This document shows, in pieces, positions 42,781 through 52,188 of a stretch of 64,000 nt of DNA. The notes under the pieces were generated by a model, which saw only the letters and a program-made list of their open reading frames with translations, did no database searches and had not been told where the DNA came from. The translations under genes and the position numbers were made by a program. Origin of the DNA: Microvirga sp. VF16 (lineage in GTDB: Bacteria; Pseudomonadota; Alphaproteobacteria; Rhizobiales; Beijerinckiaceae). Each line of letters opens with the position of its first letter. Position 1 is the stretch's first letter. Where the stretch lies: the NCBI RefSeq assembly GCF_016864375.1, contig NZ_CP069354.1, positions 1,798,001 to 1,862,000 of the forward strand, written 5' to 3'.

Positions 42781-43956
42781 CTACCGCACCAATTCGCGCA
42801 TCGCGTGGTCTATGCCTTCGAGATTGAGTGGATACATCCGCTCTCCGAACAGCTGTCTGATCAGGGATATGGATTGGGTATAGCCCCAATGCGACTGCGG
42901 CACCGGGTTCAGCCACACGGCCTTCGGGAAATGGTCGAGGATGCGCCGGAGCCAGGCTTGGCCGGGTTCCTCGTTCCAGTGCTCCACGGAGCCACCGGGA
43001 TGCGTGACTTCATAGGGGCTCATGGAGGCATCGCCCACAAAGACGACCCGATAATCGGACGGGTAGGTGCGGATCACGTCGAGGGTCGGGATCACCTCGT
43101 CGAAGCGGCGGCGGTTTTCCTTCCACAGATTCTCGTAGACGCAGTTGTGGAAGTAGAAGTGCTCGAAATGCTTGAACTCGAGCCGAGCGGCCGAGAACAG
43201 TTCCTCGGCAATCTCGATGTGCCAGTCCATGGAGCCGCCGACATCGAGAAAAAGCAGCACCTTCACGGCATTGCGGCGCTCAGGGCGCAGCCGCACGTCG
43301 AGATAGCCTTTGTGAGCGGTCTCGTGGATCGTCTCGTCGAGGTCGAGCTCTTCCGCGGAGCCGGTGCGGGCAAAGCGACGCAGGCGACGCAGGGCGATGC
43401 GCATGTTGCGCACGCCGAGCTCGACGCTGTCATCGAAATCCCTGAATTCGCGTTTGTCCCACACCTTCACGGCGCGGAAATTGCGGTTCTTGTCCTGGCC
43501 GATGCGGATGCCTTCCGGATTGTAGCCGTAGGCGCCATAGGGCGAGGTACCGGCGGTGCCGATCCATTTGTTGCCGCCTTGGTGGCGGCCCTTCTGCTCC
43601 TTGAGGCGCTCCTTCAGGTTCTCCCAGAGCTTGTCCCAGCCCATGGCCTCGATCTGCTTCTTCTCCTCGTCCGTGAGATAGCGCTCCGCGAGCCTGCGCA
43701 GCCATTCCTCGGGGATCCCGGTTTCGTCGACCGCGTACCCCATGCTCTCAAGGCCCTTGAACACATGGGCGAAGACCTGATCGAACTTGTCGAAATGGCG
43801 CTCGTCCTTCACCAGGCAGGTGCGGGAGAGATAGTAGAATTCCTCGACGCTCTTGTCGGCCAGATCCTGATCAAGCGCCTCCAGCAAAGACAGGTACTCC
43901 CGGAAGGAGACAGGCACCTTGGCCGCGCGCAGCTCTGTGAAGAAGGTGAGGAACAT
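42781..43956 (-). CDS. VWA-domain protein, CoxE-like
   Basis: A 391-residue cytoplasmic protein of the CoxE-like family. The N-terminal helical part includes FFTELRAAKVPVSFREYLSLLEAL and WDKLWENLKERLKEQKGRHQGGNKWIGTAGTSPYGAYGYNP; the C-terminal VWA-like domain has a MIDAS-type DVGGS at 238-242 (the canonical DxSxS has Ser in the third position) and YFHNCVYENLWKENRR. CoxE-like proteins pair with a MoxR ATPase as a metal-insertion or assembly chaperone; here the MoxR gene is at 47534, 3.6 kb away and on the other strand. Start 43956 is the first good ATG; no clear Shine-Dalgarno is visible. Confidence 0.85.
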   Translation of the reverse strand: MFLTFFTELRAAKVPVSFREYLSLLEALDQDLADKSVEEFYYLSRTCLVKDERHFDKFDQVFAHVFKGLESMGYAVDETGIPEEWLRRLAERYLTDEEKKQIEAMGWDKLWENLKERLKEQKGRHQGGNKWIGTAGTSPYGAYGYNPEGIRIGQDKNRNFRAVKVWDKREFRDFDDSVELGVRNMRIALRRLRRFARTGSAEELDLDETIHETAHKGYLDVRLRPERRNAVKVLLFLDVGGSMDWHIEIAEELFSAARLEFKHFEHFYFHNCVYENLWKENRRRFDEVIPTLDVIRTYPSDYRVVFVGDASMSPYEVTHPGGSVEHWNEEPGQAWLRRILDHFPKAVWLNPVPQSHWGYTQSISLIRQLFGERMYPLNLEGIDHAMRELVR

Positions 43957-44003
43957 CGCGCCAGTGTCCGGCAAACCCTAGGAAGGTCAATAGGGGGAGC
44001 TGG

Positions 44004-45851
44004 TCAGGTATCGACCTGCGTCGCCTGTCCGGCTACCGCCGAAGGAGCCGGCTTGCCGACACGCCGACGCGCCTGAAATACGACCCGGTTCGGATCGCGC
44101 CTCGGGTTCTTTTTCCTGAGAATTTCCCTGAACTCGTCCCGCCGCTCGTGGATCGAAGCGATCACGAGACCCATCGGAACCCCGATATCGCTCAGGACCG
44201 CTTCGCTGAGCTGGAGAGACGCCTCGATGGTTTCCGGCACCGCATCGTCTACGCCGAGCTCGTAGAGCTGGGTGGCGTGACGCGCATCGCGGGCCCGAGC
44301 CACGATCGTGAGGTCGGAACATTCCTGTCGGGCAGCCGATACGACGGCCTCGATGGAGCTGAGGGTGTCCAGCGTAATAACGAGGGCGAGAGCCCGGTCG
44401 ATGCCGCAGGCCCGCAGGAACTCCGGGTGGGACCCGTCACCATAATAAACCGGCTTTCCGGCCTTTCTCTCCGTCGCGACCCGGGCAGGGTCCAGGTCGA
44501 TGGCGAGATAGGGTACCTTATGGCGTTCGAGCATCTCCGCGACGAGCTGCCCGACCCGCCCGTAGCCGGCGATGATCACGCGTCCGACCTCGTCTGTCGG
44601 AGGCGCGATGGTGGCCAGCGGATCGAGCGATTTGCGCACTTCGAGCTTACGGCTCAGGCGCTGCCCTAGGCGGGCGAGGAGCGGGATTGCGACCATCGTG
44701 AGGGTCGTCACGAGAAGGAGGTTCTGGCCGATCCCGCCCGGCACGAGGCCGGCAATCATCGCGACGCCCAGGATCACGAGGGCGAACTCGCCGCCGGGGC
44801 CCAGGAGAAGCCCTGTCTCGGCCGCCTCCGCCGTGTTGAGGCCAAAGTGGCGTCCGAGCGCGACGATGGTCATTCCTTTGATGATCACGACAGTGGCCGC
44901 GAGCGAAAGGATCAGCAGTGGCGCTTCAAGGAAGCGGAACAGGTCGAGGCTCATGCCGACCGACACGAAGAACACGCCCAAAAGCAATCCCTTGAAGGGC
45001 TGGATCGTCACGTCGACGGCACGTCGGTACTCCGTCTCGGACAGAAGGATGCCGGCGATGAAGGCGCCGAGCGCCATCGATAGGCCGCTGACGGCTGCGA
45101 TCACGCTGGTCACCATCACGACGAGCAGGCAGGCCGCCATGAAAAGCTCGGGACTTTTCGTGGCTGAGACTAGCTGAAAGAAGGGTCGAAGGATGATGCG
45201 GCCGAGGCCGACGATCAGAGCCAGCGCGATGACTGCCTGAAGGAGCAGGACTGCAAAGGACGACAGCGTCACCTCGGGCTTGCTCGTGTCGAGCACAGCG
45301 ATGGCGAACAGGATCGGCGCCACGAGCAGGTCCTGGAACAGCAGGGCCGAGAAACTGGCGCGTCCGGCTGCCGTGTTGAGACGCTTCTGCTCCGCCAGGA
45401 CCGGGATCACGATGGCGGTGGACGACAGGGCAAGGGCTAGGCCGACGATGGTCGCGGCCGTGATCGTATTCACGGTTTTGAACGCGTAGAATGCCAGCCC
45501 GAGAATGAAGGCACCCAAAATGACCTGCAGGGAGCCGAACCCGAAGACGAGGCGCCGCAGGGTGCGAAGTCGCTGCCAGGACAGCTCGATGCCGATGGTG
45601 AAGAGCAGGAAGACCACGCCGAACTCGGCAAGACGCGAAGTCCCCTCTGGATTGGTGAAGGTGATCCAGTTGACCCAAGGGTAAGCCGGAACCAGGCGCC
45701 CAAGCCCATAGGGTCCCAGCAACGCGCCTGCCGCCAGAAATCCCAGAACCGGGCTGATCTTGAGCCGGTGAAACAGAGGGACGACGATGCCTGCCGTTGC
45801 CAGAAAAAGAATGGGTTCCTGATAGGACTGCAGGTCTATCGCAGCGGCCAT
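44004..45851 (-). CDS. CPA2 monovalent cation/proton antiporter with RCK domain (KefB/YbaL type)
   Basis: A 615-residue protein. The N-terminal transporter (about 1-385) has about twelve membrane spans, starting PILFLATAGIVVPLFHRLKISPVLGFLAAGALLGPYGLG and including ALGAFIAGILLSETEYR and SVGMSLDLFRF. The C-terminal RCK_N domain (about 415-540) has the Rossmann motif GYGRVGQLVAEML and the ligand acid IDLDPARV. Such proteins exchange potassium or sodium for protons under nucleotide or glutathione control; no KefF/KefG gene is nearby. The C-terminal tail is basic and shorter than a full RCK_C. It is separate from the VWA gene by 30 bases. Confidence 0.9.
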   Translation of the reverse strand: MAAAIDLQSYQEPILFLATAGIVVPLFHRLKISPVLGFLAAGALLGPYGLGRLVPAYPWVNWITFTNPEGTSRLAEFGVVFLLFTIGIELSWQRLRTLRRLVFGFGSLQVILGAFILGLAFYAFKTVNTITAATIVGLALALSSTAIVIPVLAEQKRLNTAAGRASFSALLFQDLLVAPILFAIAVLDTSKPEVTLSSFAVLLLQAVIALALIVGLGRIILRPFFQLVSATKSPELFMAACLLVVMVTSVIAAVSGLSMALGAFIAGILLSETEYRRAVDVTIQPFKGLLLGVFFVSVGMSLDLFRFLEAPLLILSLAATVVIIKGMTIVALGRHFGLNTAEAAETGLLLGPGGEFALVILGVAMIAGLVPGGIGQNLLLVTTLTMVAIPLLARLGQRLSRKLEVRKSLDPLATIAPPTDEVGRVIIAGYGRVGQLVAEMLERHKVPYLAIDLDPARVATERKAGKPVYYGDGSHPEFLRACGIDRALALVITLDTLSSIEAVVSAARQECSDLTIVARARDARHATQLYELGVDDAVPETIEASLQLSEAVLSDIGVPMGLVIASIHERRDEFREILRKKNPRRDPNRVVFQARRRVGKPAPSAVAGQATQVDT

Positions 45852-45976
45852 TGCTTCCTTCCGGTTGAAAGTATCTTCGTTCTACCGGCAAGGAGTGCGC
45901 AAGGGGTTAATTCCGCGCAAGGCGGAATGGCGGGCGCGACATGAACGCATGGGTGTCGCCGCGATACCTCCATACG

Positions 45977-46077
45977 CGTCATCCCGGACGGCGAAGCCGA
46001 TCCGGGATCGCGTTTAGGATATGGCGCCATTCTCGTCTTGCGGTCCCGGGTTCTGCTGCGCAGCCCCGGGATGACGA
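45977..46077. repeat. Family B intergenic palindrome cluster
   Basis: Two adjoining hairpins lie between the antiporter start and the PLP-enzyme stop. The first (about 45978-46010) pairs GTCATCCCGGA-type bases with TCCGGGAT; the second (about 46036-46076) pairs CCCGGG with CCCGGG and ends in ATGACG. Modules resemble those at 59.4 and 62.4 kb. Confidence 0.75.
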
Positions 46078-46083
46078 ACTAGC

Positions 46084-47370
46084 TTACCCCAACGTCGCCA
46101 GCGCCTGTGCCAGATCTGCCACCAGATCATCCGGGTGCTCGATGCCGATGGAGACGCGGATCGTGGCGTCGGAGACGCCGAGGCGGTCGCGGGTTTCCTT
46201 CGGCACGCCCGAATGGGTGGTGGAGGCCGGATGCGAGATCAGCGACTCGGTGCCCCCTAAGCTCACCGCCAGCTTGAACACCTGCAGCGCGTTGAGCACT
46301 CGGAAGGCCTCGGCCTCGCCGCCCTTCACGTCGAAAGAGAAGGTGGAACCGGGGGCGTCGGACTGAGCGTTGTAAACCTCTTTCGCCCGCGAGCCGTCCG
46401 GCAGATAGGCGAGGTGGTGCACCTTCACGATGCTCGGATGCTCGTGCAGGAACTGCGCCACGACTTCCGCGTTGCGGTTCGCCGCGCTCATGCGCAAGGC
46501 CAGCGTTTCGAGCGAGCGGCCGATCATCCAGCAGGAATGCGGATCGAGCTGGGTACCGATGGCCGAGCGCAGCAGGCGCACCGTCTTCATCAGGTCCTTG
46601 GAGCCCAAAGCCGCGCCGGCGATCAGATCTGAATGGCCGCCGACATATTTCGTCAGCGAATAGACCGAGATATCGGCGCCGTCCTTGAGCGGCTTCTGAA
46701 AGAGGGGGCCGAGCAGGGTGTTGTCGCAGACGATCACCGGGCGATGGCCCTGGGCCGCTCCGATCTCGTCCGCGATCTTCTTGATCAGGGCGATATCCAC
46801 CAGGGTGTTGAGCGGGTTTGAGGGCGTTTCGATCATGATGACCGAGACGCGGCCCTTGGCTTGAGCTTCCTTCGCGGCCGCCCGGATGCCGGCCTCGTCC
46901 ACGCCGTCGCCGAAGCCCACGGCGCCGATGTTCATGTTGGCGAGCGTCTTGGCGATCAGGGTCTCCGTGCCCCCGTAAAGGGGCTGTGAGTGGAGAATCA
47001 CGTCGCCGGGCCGGGCGAAGGCCAGGATCGTGGTGGCGATGGCCGACATGCCGGAGGAAAAGAGAAGGCCGGCTTCCGCTTCCTCGAAGATGGCAAGCCG
47101 GTCCTCGACGATCTCGGAATTGGGGTGATTGAAGCGGGAATAGACGAGCCCCGCAGCCTCTCCCTTAGGCGGCTCACGGCGGCCTGCCACGTAATCGAAG
47201 AATTCCTTGCCGTGCTCGGCGCTGTTGAACACGAAGGTCGAGGTCAGGAAGACCGGGGGCTTCACGGCGCCCTCCGACAGGGTCGGATCGTAGCCGTAGC
47301 CCAGCATCAGGGTCTCGGGCTTCAGCTTGTGATTGCCGATGCGGTCCTTGTGATAGCGGTTGTAAGCCAT
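46084..47370 (-). CDS. Cystathionine gamma-synthase-family PLP enzyme
   Basis: A 428-residue PLP-dependent enzyme of the Cys/Met-metabolism family. The PLP lysine is Lys241 in [12 protein letters not shown], the pyridine-N Asp is Asp216 in [11 protein letters not shown], and ETPSNPL (181-187) is the family signature. Homologs include cystathionine gamma-synthase, O-acylhomoserine sulfhydrylase and methionine gamma-lyase; sequence alone does not choose. The N-terminal extension ([26 protein letters not shown]) is characteristic of this subgroup. A GGAGG site lies upstream, with an out-of-frame ATG between it and the start. Confidence 0.9.
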   Translation of the reverse strand: MAYNRYHKDRIGNHKLKPETLMLGYGYDPTLSEGAVKPPVFLTSTFVFNSAEHGKEFFDYVAGRREPPKGEAAGLVYSRFNHPNSEIVEDRLAIFEEAEAGLLFSSGMSAIATTILAFARPGDVILHSQPLYGGTETLIAKTLANMNIGAVGFGDGVDEAGIRAAAKEAQAKGRVSVIMIETPSNPLNTLVDIALIKKIADEIGAAQGHRPVIVCDNTLLGPLFQKPLKDGADISVYSLTKYVGGHSDLIAGAALGSKDLMKTVRLLRSAIGTQLDPHSCWMIGRSLETLALRMSAANRNAEVVAQFLHEHPSIVKVHHLAYLPDGSRAKEVYNAQSDAPGSTFSFDVKGGEAEAFRVLNALQVFKLAVSLGGTESLISHPASTTHSGVPKETRDRLGVSDATIRVSIGIEHPDDLVADLAQALATLG

Positions 47371-47453
47371 AGGTCATTGTCCTCCGGATTGTTTGTCATG
47401 GGCTTACCTTATGAAGGCGATTGCCGAAAGGCGGGGACAGGTTTTCTTGCCGG

Positions 47454-47503
47454 GCGCATCGCTTCATGGGAAAACCGGGTCCACTTTTCCCCGCGATGCG
47501 CTA
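47454..47503. repeat. Family A palindrome in the moxR leader
   Basis: Perfect 9-base arms (47454-47462 and 47493-47501) enclose a second pair of 7-base arms, 47468-47474 and 47485-47491. It lies about 30 bases upstream of the moxR start and so is probably in its leader. Copies of the element at 20.2 and 53.8 kb share the outer arm. Confidence 0.75.
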
Positions 47504-47533
47504 GGGTCTGGATGAATTCGAGGAATGGTGAGA

Positions 47534-48382
47534 ATGGCGCGTTTTGCCGGAACTGAATCGTATGTGGCGACCGAGGACCTGACGGTAGCGGTCAATGCCG
47601 CCATCACTCTGGAGCGCCCGCTCCTGGTGAAGGGCGAGCCCGGTACGGGCAAGTCGGTTCTGGCGGAAGAGATCGCCAAGAGCCTGAATGCCCCGCTCCT
47701 GACCTGGCACATCAAGTCGACCACCAAGGCCCAGCAGGGACTCTACGAATATGACGCTGTCTCGCGCCTGCGCGACAGCCAGCTTGGCGATCCCCGGGTC
47801 TCGGACATCCGCAACTACATCAAACACGGCAAGCTATGGGAGGCCTTTGCGTCCGAGACCCGGCCCGTGCTGCTGATCGACGAGATCGACAAGGCCGATA
47901 TCGAGTTTCCCAACGACCTCCTGCTCGAACTCGACCGCATGGAGTTCTTCGTCTACGAAACGGCCGAGACGATCAAGGCCAAGCAGCGCCCCATCGTCAT
48001 CATCACCTCCAACAACGAGAAGGAGCTGCCGGACGCGTTCCTGCGCCGCTGCTTCTTCCACTACATCAAGTTCCCGGATGCCGAGACCATGGCCCGGATC
48101 GTCGAGGTGCATTATCCCGGCATCAAGCATCGTCTGGTCGAGGAAGCCCTGAAAATCTTCTTCGAAGTGCGGGACGTGCCGGGCTTGCGCAAGAAGCCCT
48201 CTACCTCGGAACTGCTCGACTGGCTCAAGCTCCTGCTCTCCGAGGATATCGGCCCAGAGCGACTGCGCGAGCGCGACACCCGCAAGCTCATTCCGCCGCT
48301 CCATGGGGCGCTGTTGAAGAACGAGCAGGATGTGAGCCTCTTCGAGAAGCTGGCCTTCATCGCCAGGAGGGAAGGTCGCTGA
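47534..48382 (+). CDS. MoxR-family AAA ATPase
   Basis: A 282-residue AAA+ ATPase. Walker A is GEPGTGKS (34-41), Walker B LLIDEIDKAD, followed by sensor-1 IITSNNEKELPDAFLRRCFFHYIKFPD. This is the MoxR pattern, in which the ATPase and a VWA partner act as a chaperone for cofactor insertion or complex activation. The likely VWA partner is the CoxE-like gene at 42781. Start 47534 (MARFAGTESY) is chosen over 47525 because it keeps a good distance from GAGGAA. Its stop overlaps the next gene by one base. Confidence 0.92.
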   Translation: MARFAGTESYVATEDLTVAVNAAITLERPLLVKGEPGTGKSVLAEEIAKSLNAPLLTWHIKSTTKAQQGLYEYDAVSRLRDSQLGDPRVSDIRNYIKHGKLWEAFASETRPVLLIDEIDKADIEFPNDLLLELDRMEFFVYETAETIKAKQRPIVIITSNNEKELPDAFLRRCFFHYIKFPDAETMARIVEVHYPGIKHRLVEEALKIFFEVRDVPGLRKKPSTSELLDWLKLLLSEDIGPERLRERDTRKLIPPLHGALLKNEQDVSLFEKLAFIARREGR

Positions 48383-48906
48383 TGCTCCGTCTCATTCTCC
48401 TCCGTCATGCCAAGTCCGCCTGGCCATCCGGGACCCTCGATCTCGACCGGCCTCTTGCCAAACGGGGGCAGGAGGCTTCCCTCGTGATGGGGAATTACCT
48501 GAAGAGTGAGCGGCTCGAGCCCGATCTCGTCGTCGTCTCGCCAGCCCGGCGGACGCAGGAGACCTGGGAACGGGTCCAGCCTTTCCTTGGCGAAATCGAG
48601 GCGCGCCGGGACGGGCGGATCTACGAAGCTCCTGTCGGCAGGCTCATGCAGGTTCTGCGCGAGGTGGAACCTGGGATCCGCACCCTTCTGATGATCGGTC
48701 ACAATCCGGGCTTCGAGGAACTCGCGAAACTTCTCATCGGCGAGGGCGATATGGATGGGATCTTGCGGCTCGGCCAGAAATACCCGACCGCCGGTCTCGC
48801 CGTGATCGACTTCGCGTTGGGCGATTGGTCCGATATCGCGCACAAATCCGGAAGACTCGAGCGCTTCGAGACGCCGAAATCGCTGGGGAACGGCGAGGAC
48901 GACTAG
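48382..48906 (+). CDS. SixA-like histidine phosphatase
   Basis: A 174-residue histidine-phosphatase superfamily member. The catalytic RHAK motif is at the N-terminus (MLRLILLRHAKSAWPSG) and the second His is in LLMIGHNPGFEELAKLL; the DRPLAKRGQEASLVMGNYL segment is the usual SixA neighbourhood. It would dephosphorylate phospho-His proteins or a small phosphoester. It is coupled to the MoxR gene by a one-base overlap (TGATG) and its 3' end overlaps that of the convergent GNAT gene by 4 bases. Confidence 0.9.
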   Translation: MLRLILLRHAKSAWPSGTLDLDRPLAKRGQEASLVMGNYLKSERLEPDLVVVSPARRTQETWERVQPFLGEIEARRDGRIYEAPVGRLMQVLREVEPGIRTLLMIGHNPGFEELAKLLIGEGDMDGILRLGQKYPTAGLAVIDFALGDWSDIAHKSGRLERFETPKSLGNGEDD

Positions 48907-49418
48907 GCGCCCGGAAGATCCAGGTACAACAATTCCTCATCATAGAACTGATCGCCCACCCGGATCGCCTTGCGCTCGATGCCGTAAGGCTCGAAGCCGA
49001 GGCCGTGATAAGTGCGCCGGGCGCTCTCGTTCGTGATGCCGACAGCCGCTTCGAGCATGATCACATGCCGGGCGGCGTGACCGATCACACGCTGGACCAG
49101 GGCCTTCCCGACGCGCTGCTTCCGCCATTCCGGCCGTACGAAGACACCCCACATCAAGCCCTTGTGCCGAGCCTTCACCCGCTCATAGACGGCGAAGCCC
49201 GCCATGCCGACGAGAGCTTCATCTGCGAAGGCGCCGAAGATCGTATTCGGGCCGGAGGATGAGATGCGGGCCTTGATCGTCTCGAGCGGGAGCGGCGCCT
49301 CTTCCTCATAGCTGGAACCGAAGGCTTCCGGGCTGCCATGCAGCGCCTCCAGCCTCAGATCTTGATAAGCCTGCGCGTCAGTCGGGTGCAGAGGTCGAAT
49401 TGAAAGAGGGGCGGCCAT
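48903..49418 (-). CDS. GNAT-family N-acetyltransferase
   Basis: A 171-residue acetyltransferase. The start MAAPLSIRPLHPTDAQAYQDLRLEAL and the acetyl-CoA loop RPEWRKQRVGKALVQRVIGHAA (Q/R-x2-G-x-G/A pattern) with NESARRTYHGLGFEPYGIERKAIRVGDQFYDE at the C-terminus are the GNAT motifs A and B. Substrate is unknown. The start 49418 is used because the first strand begins there and residues before it show no similarity. Confidence 0.88.
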   Translation of the reverse strand: MAAPLSIRPLHPTDAQAYQDLRLEALHGSPEAFGSSYEEEAPLPLETIKARISSSGPNTIFGAFADEALVGMAGFAVYERVKARHKGLMWGVFVRPEWRKQRVGKALVQRVIGHAARHVIMLEAAVGITNESARRTYHGLGFEPYGIERKAIRVGDQFYDEELLYLDLPGA

Positions 49419-49602
49419 GGCTTCCTGCGGTGTGATGGCGTGTAAGCGATTCGTGGCCGTCCATTGAACGGTTCGAGCAACAGACTTCAAATCCTGTAAG
49501 AGAGCCAGGCATCAGGCGTTGAGTCTGAACCGATCAGCCCTACCATCGTTCTGCCTGAAACCTTCTCGATAGTTTCCGGCCAAAGCGGGGCTGATCCCTA
49601 TC

Positions 49603-50673
49603 ATGATGCCTCAGACGTTTCTCGCGCTCGCTCTTGCGGCCCGTGCACTTCTCCCCGGTGACACCCGCGTCGCGGACAACAACCTCCCGCAGCCGGAACA
49701 GGAAGCACGGACCCTCGCCGTGCAGTACCAGCCCGACACCCGCGAGGTCAGCAACTGGCGCCGGGAGGCCATGGATGCGCTCGAGCCGAAGCCGGTCGTG
49801 GTGCTGGCGGCATTGCTGAAGGCCGAGCGCCCCTTCGTGACTCGCTGCGTGAAGCTCAATAACTACTGGTGTATCAAGAGCGCCCGCTGGAACGGTGAAC
49901 TGGCTACCGACAACGAGGGCCATGTGGGCTTCGCCTCCGCCGATCACGGAGCGGATGCGGCAGCCATCCTGCTGCGGCGCTATTATCTGGAATTCAACCG
50001 CAAATCCGCCCTCGACATCGTCCGCCGCTGGGCGCCGGCCGAATGCAATGTCGCGACAGGAATCGGTGGTATTGCGGTGCTGGCGGTGAGGGGCATCGGC
50101 GGCACCGTGCGGGCGCAATATCTCGCTTCCCGCAGGAAGAAGGGCGGGGCGGTTCGCTATACGGCCAAAGCCAGCGCAGGCGGCAAGCCCGGTCGGGTCT
50201 CCATGGTGATCCCGATGAAGCCGAAGACGCCGCAATATCGCGTGCCCAGCATCGCCGAGGGCATGGGGGAGAAGCCGAAGCCCGTAAAGCCATCCCGGCC
50301 GCTGGTCGTCGCTCGCAGCAAATCGATGAGTGCCGCCTCGGCGACGCCTAAGCTTGCCCCGAAGGTGCAAGTCGCTGCGGCCTGTCCCTCCGAGGAGCAG
50401 CGCCACCGCAATTATGCGAGCCGGATGGTCGAAGGTTTGGGATTAAGTCCGAGCGACGACCTCAAGCTTTTTGCCCAGGATGGCGCGCCGCAGCCGAACC
50501 TGACCCATGTGATGCTAGCGATGTCGGCCTTCGAGCTGGGGGCTCTGCGAGCCAGCCCCGATCTGGTGGAGCAAGCCATCGAGCGGGCCGCCGCAAGATT
50601 GAAGGACGGCGTGAAGGCTGAAGAGAGGAAGGCGGACCTGTCTCAGGTGCCGGCGCAGAGCATAGAGCGTTGA
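49603..50673 (+). CDS. Secreted protein with structural-protein-P5-like domain, unknown role
   Basis: A 356-residue protein with a weak hydrophobic N-terminus (MMPQTFLALALAARALLPG) that may be a signal peptide. Residues about 81-150 (RCVKLNNYWCIKSARWNGELATDNEGHVGFASADHGADAAAILLRRYYLEF...RRWAPAECN) follow the pattern of the P5-like domain of phage lysis and structural proteins: an N-rich start, W-x-G, G-h-x-F, the GADAAAxLLRxYY helix and RWAP-x-C/E-N at the end. Cysteines at 82, 90 and 148 fit one or more disulfides. The rest is Pro/Lys-rich and the C-terminus helical. It lies 69 bases upstream of ycjX. Function is not known. Confidence 0.6.
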   Translation: MMPQTFLALALAARALLPGDTRVADNNLPQPEQEARTLAVQYQPDTREVSNWRREAMDALEPKPVVVLAALLKAERPFVTRCVKLNNYWCIKSARWNGELATDNEGHVGFASADHGADAAAILLRRYYLEFNRKSALDIVRRWAPAECNVATGIGGIAVLAVRGIGGTVRAQYLASRRKKGGAVRYTAKASAGGKPGRVSMVIPMKPKTPQYRVPSIAEGMGEKPKPVKPSRPLVVARSKSMSAASATPKLAPKVQVAAACPSEEQRHRNYASRMVEGLGLSPSDDLKLFAQDGAPQPNLTHVMLAMSAFELGALRASPDLVEQAIERAAARLKDGVKAEERKADLSQVPAQSIER

Positions 50674-50742
50674 AGCTGCCTTGCACGTTAGGACTTCAAG
50701 CCCCACCTTCAAGCTTGGCTTGAGAGCATTAGGTTCATCTTC

Positions 50743-52188
50743 GTGTCCGTCATCACCGATCTTGCCTCCCGCGCCGGGTCCGCTGCGCAATCGCTTTGGG
50801 AGGTCTCCGGCCAGCTGATCCAGCCCTCCCTCCGCCTCGGCGTCACGGGGCTTGCCCGCTCCGGCAAGACCGTCTTCACCACGGCTCTCGTGCATCATCT
50901 CACGCGCGGCACGAACCTGCCTGCCTTCCGCGCCTCCGCCGAGGGGCGGATCCGGCGTGCCCATCTGGCGCATCAGCCCGACGATGCGGTGCCACGCTTT
51001 CCCTATGAGGAACACATGGCGGCGCTCACCGAGAGCCGCCGCTGGCCGCAATCCACCAACAGGATCAGCGAGTTGCGGGTGGATGTTGAATATGAGCGCA
51101 AATCCGGCTGGCGCACGGGGCCGGCCTCGCTCGCCCTCGACATCGTCGATTATCCCGGCGAATGGCTGCTCGACCTCGCGCTTCTCGATGCGGGATATGC
51201 GGAATGGTCCCGCCAGACCATCGAGGCGAGCCGCAAACGCGACCGGGTCGGGGCTGCGGGGCCCTGGCATGAGACCCTGAAAACCCTCGATGCTGCCGCT
51301 TCCGACGAGATGCTCGCGTTGAGAGCAAGCGAAGCCTTCAAGGATTATCTCACCGCCCTGCGTGCAGGCTCCGAGGCCGTTGCCACCACACCGCCCGGGC
51401 GCTTCCTCATGCCGGGCGATCTCGCGGGCTCGCCAGCGCTGACCTTCGCGCCTCTCGATCTTCCGCGTGGACAGCCCATCGCTCCGGGGAGCTTCGCGGC
51501 GCTCATGGAACGCCGGTTCGAAGCCTATAAGACCCATGTGGTTCGACCGTTCTTCCGTGATCATTTTCAGCGCATTGACCGCCAGATCGTCCTCGTTGAC
51601 GTGCTGGCCGCCATCGATGCCGGGCCGGTGGCGCTTGCCGAATTGGAGGAGGCGCTCGATCAGGTGCTCATGGCCTTCCGGATCGGCCGCAACACGCTTC
51701 TGTCCCGCCTGTTCTCGCCCCGCGCCGACCGGGTCCTGTTTGCGGCGACCAAGGCCGATCATATCCACCACACCGATCACGACCGGCTGGACGCGATCCT
51801 GCGCCTCCTCGTGAATCGCGCCTCGCGCCGGACCGAGGCGGCCGGGGCCAGGGTCGGGACGGTGGCGCTCGCCTCCGTGCGCGCCACCCGCGAGACGACC
51901 ATCCGCGAGGGCCGCGAAACCCTGCGCGCGGTCGCGGGCGTTCCCGAGGCCGGTGAGCGGGTCGGGGACGAGATCTTCGACGGCGAGACGGAGGCTGCGA
52001 TCTTCCCGGGCGAGTTGCCGGAGACGCCGGAGGCCGTGTTCCAGGGTGCCATTCCGCCAGGCTCCTTCCGGTTCCCGCGCTTCCGTCCGCCGAAACTGCC
52101 GGTCGACGCAGCGGGCCGCATGGCCAAGATGCCCCATATCCGCCTCGACCGGGCCCTTGAATTCCTGCTGGGGGATCGCTTCGCATGA
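50743..52188 (+). CDS. ycjX: YcjX-family GTP-binding protein (DUF463)
   Basis: A 481-residue P-loop protein of the YcjX/DUF463 family. Walker A is GLARSGKT (36-43) in RLGVTGLARSGKTVFTTALVHHL, the segment DIVDYPGEWLLDLALLD carries the G3-like DxxG-type motif, and FAATKADHIHHTDHDRLDAILR holds the TKAD guanine motif. The start is GTG. It is followed by the YcjF-like gene with a 4-base overlap, the standard pair in proteobacteria; their role is in the cell envelope stress (PspA-related) in E. coli. Confidence 0.92.
   Translation: MSVITDLASRAGSAAQSLWEVSGQLIQPSLRLGVTGLARSGKTVFTTALVHHLTRGTNLPAFRASAEGRIRRAHLAHQPDDAVPRFPYEEHMAALTESRRWPQSTNRISELRVDVEYERKSGWRTGPASLALDIVDYPGEWLLDLALLDAGYAEWSRQTIEASRKRDRVGAAGPWHETLKTLDAAASDEMLALRASEAFKDYLTALRAGSEAVATTPPGRFLMPGDLAGSPALTFAPLDLPRGQPIAPGSFAALMERRFEAYKTHVVRPFFRDHFQRIDRQIVLVDVLAAIDAGPVALAELEEALDQVLMAFRIGRNTLLSRLFSPRADRVLFAATKADHIHHTDHDRLDAILRLLVNRASRRTEAAGARVGTVALASVRATRETTIREGRETLRAVAGVPEAGERVGDEIFDGETEAAIFPGELPETPEAVFQGAIPPGSFRFPRFRPPKLPVDAAGRMAKMPHIRLDRALEFLLGDRFA

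Noticed and set aside
47371..47533. SAM riboswitch upstream of the cystathionine gamma-synthase-family gene
   Set aside because: No SAM-II-type or other riboswitch pairing pattern is visible; the structured DNA here is a family A palindrome.
49603..50673. Prophage remnant
   Set aside because: The P5-like domain alone is not enough; no integrase, tail or lysis gene and no att-like repeat is near, and base composition is like that of the neighbours.
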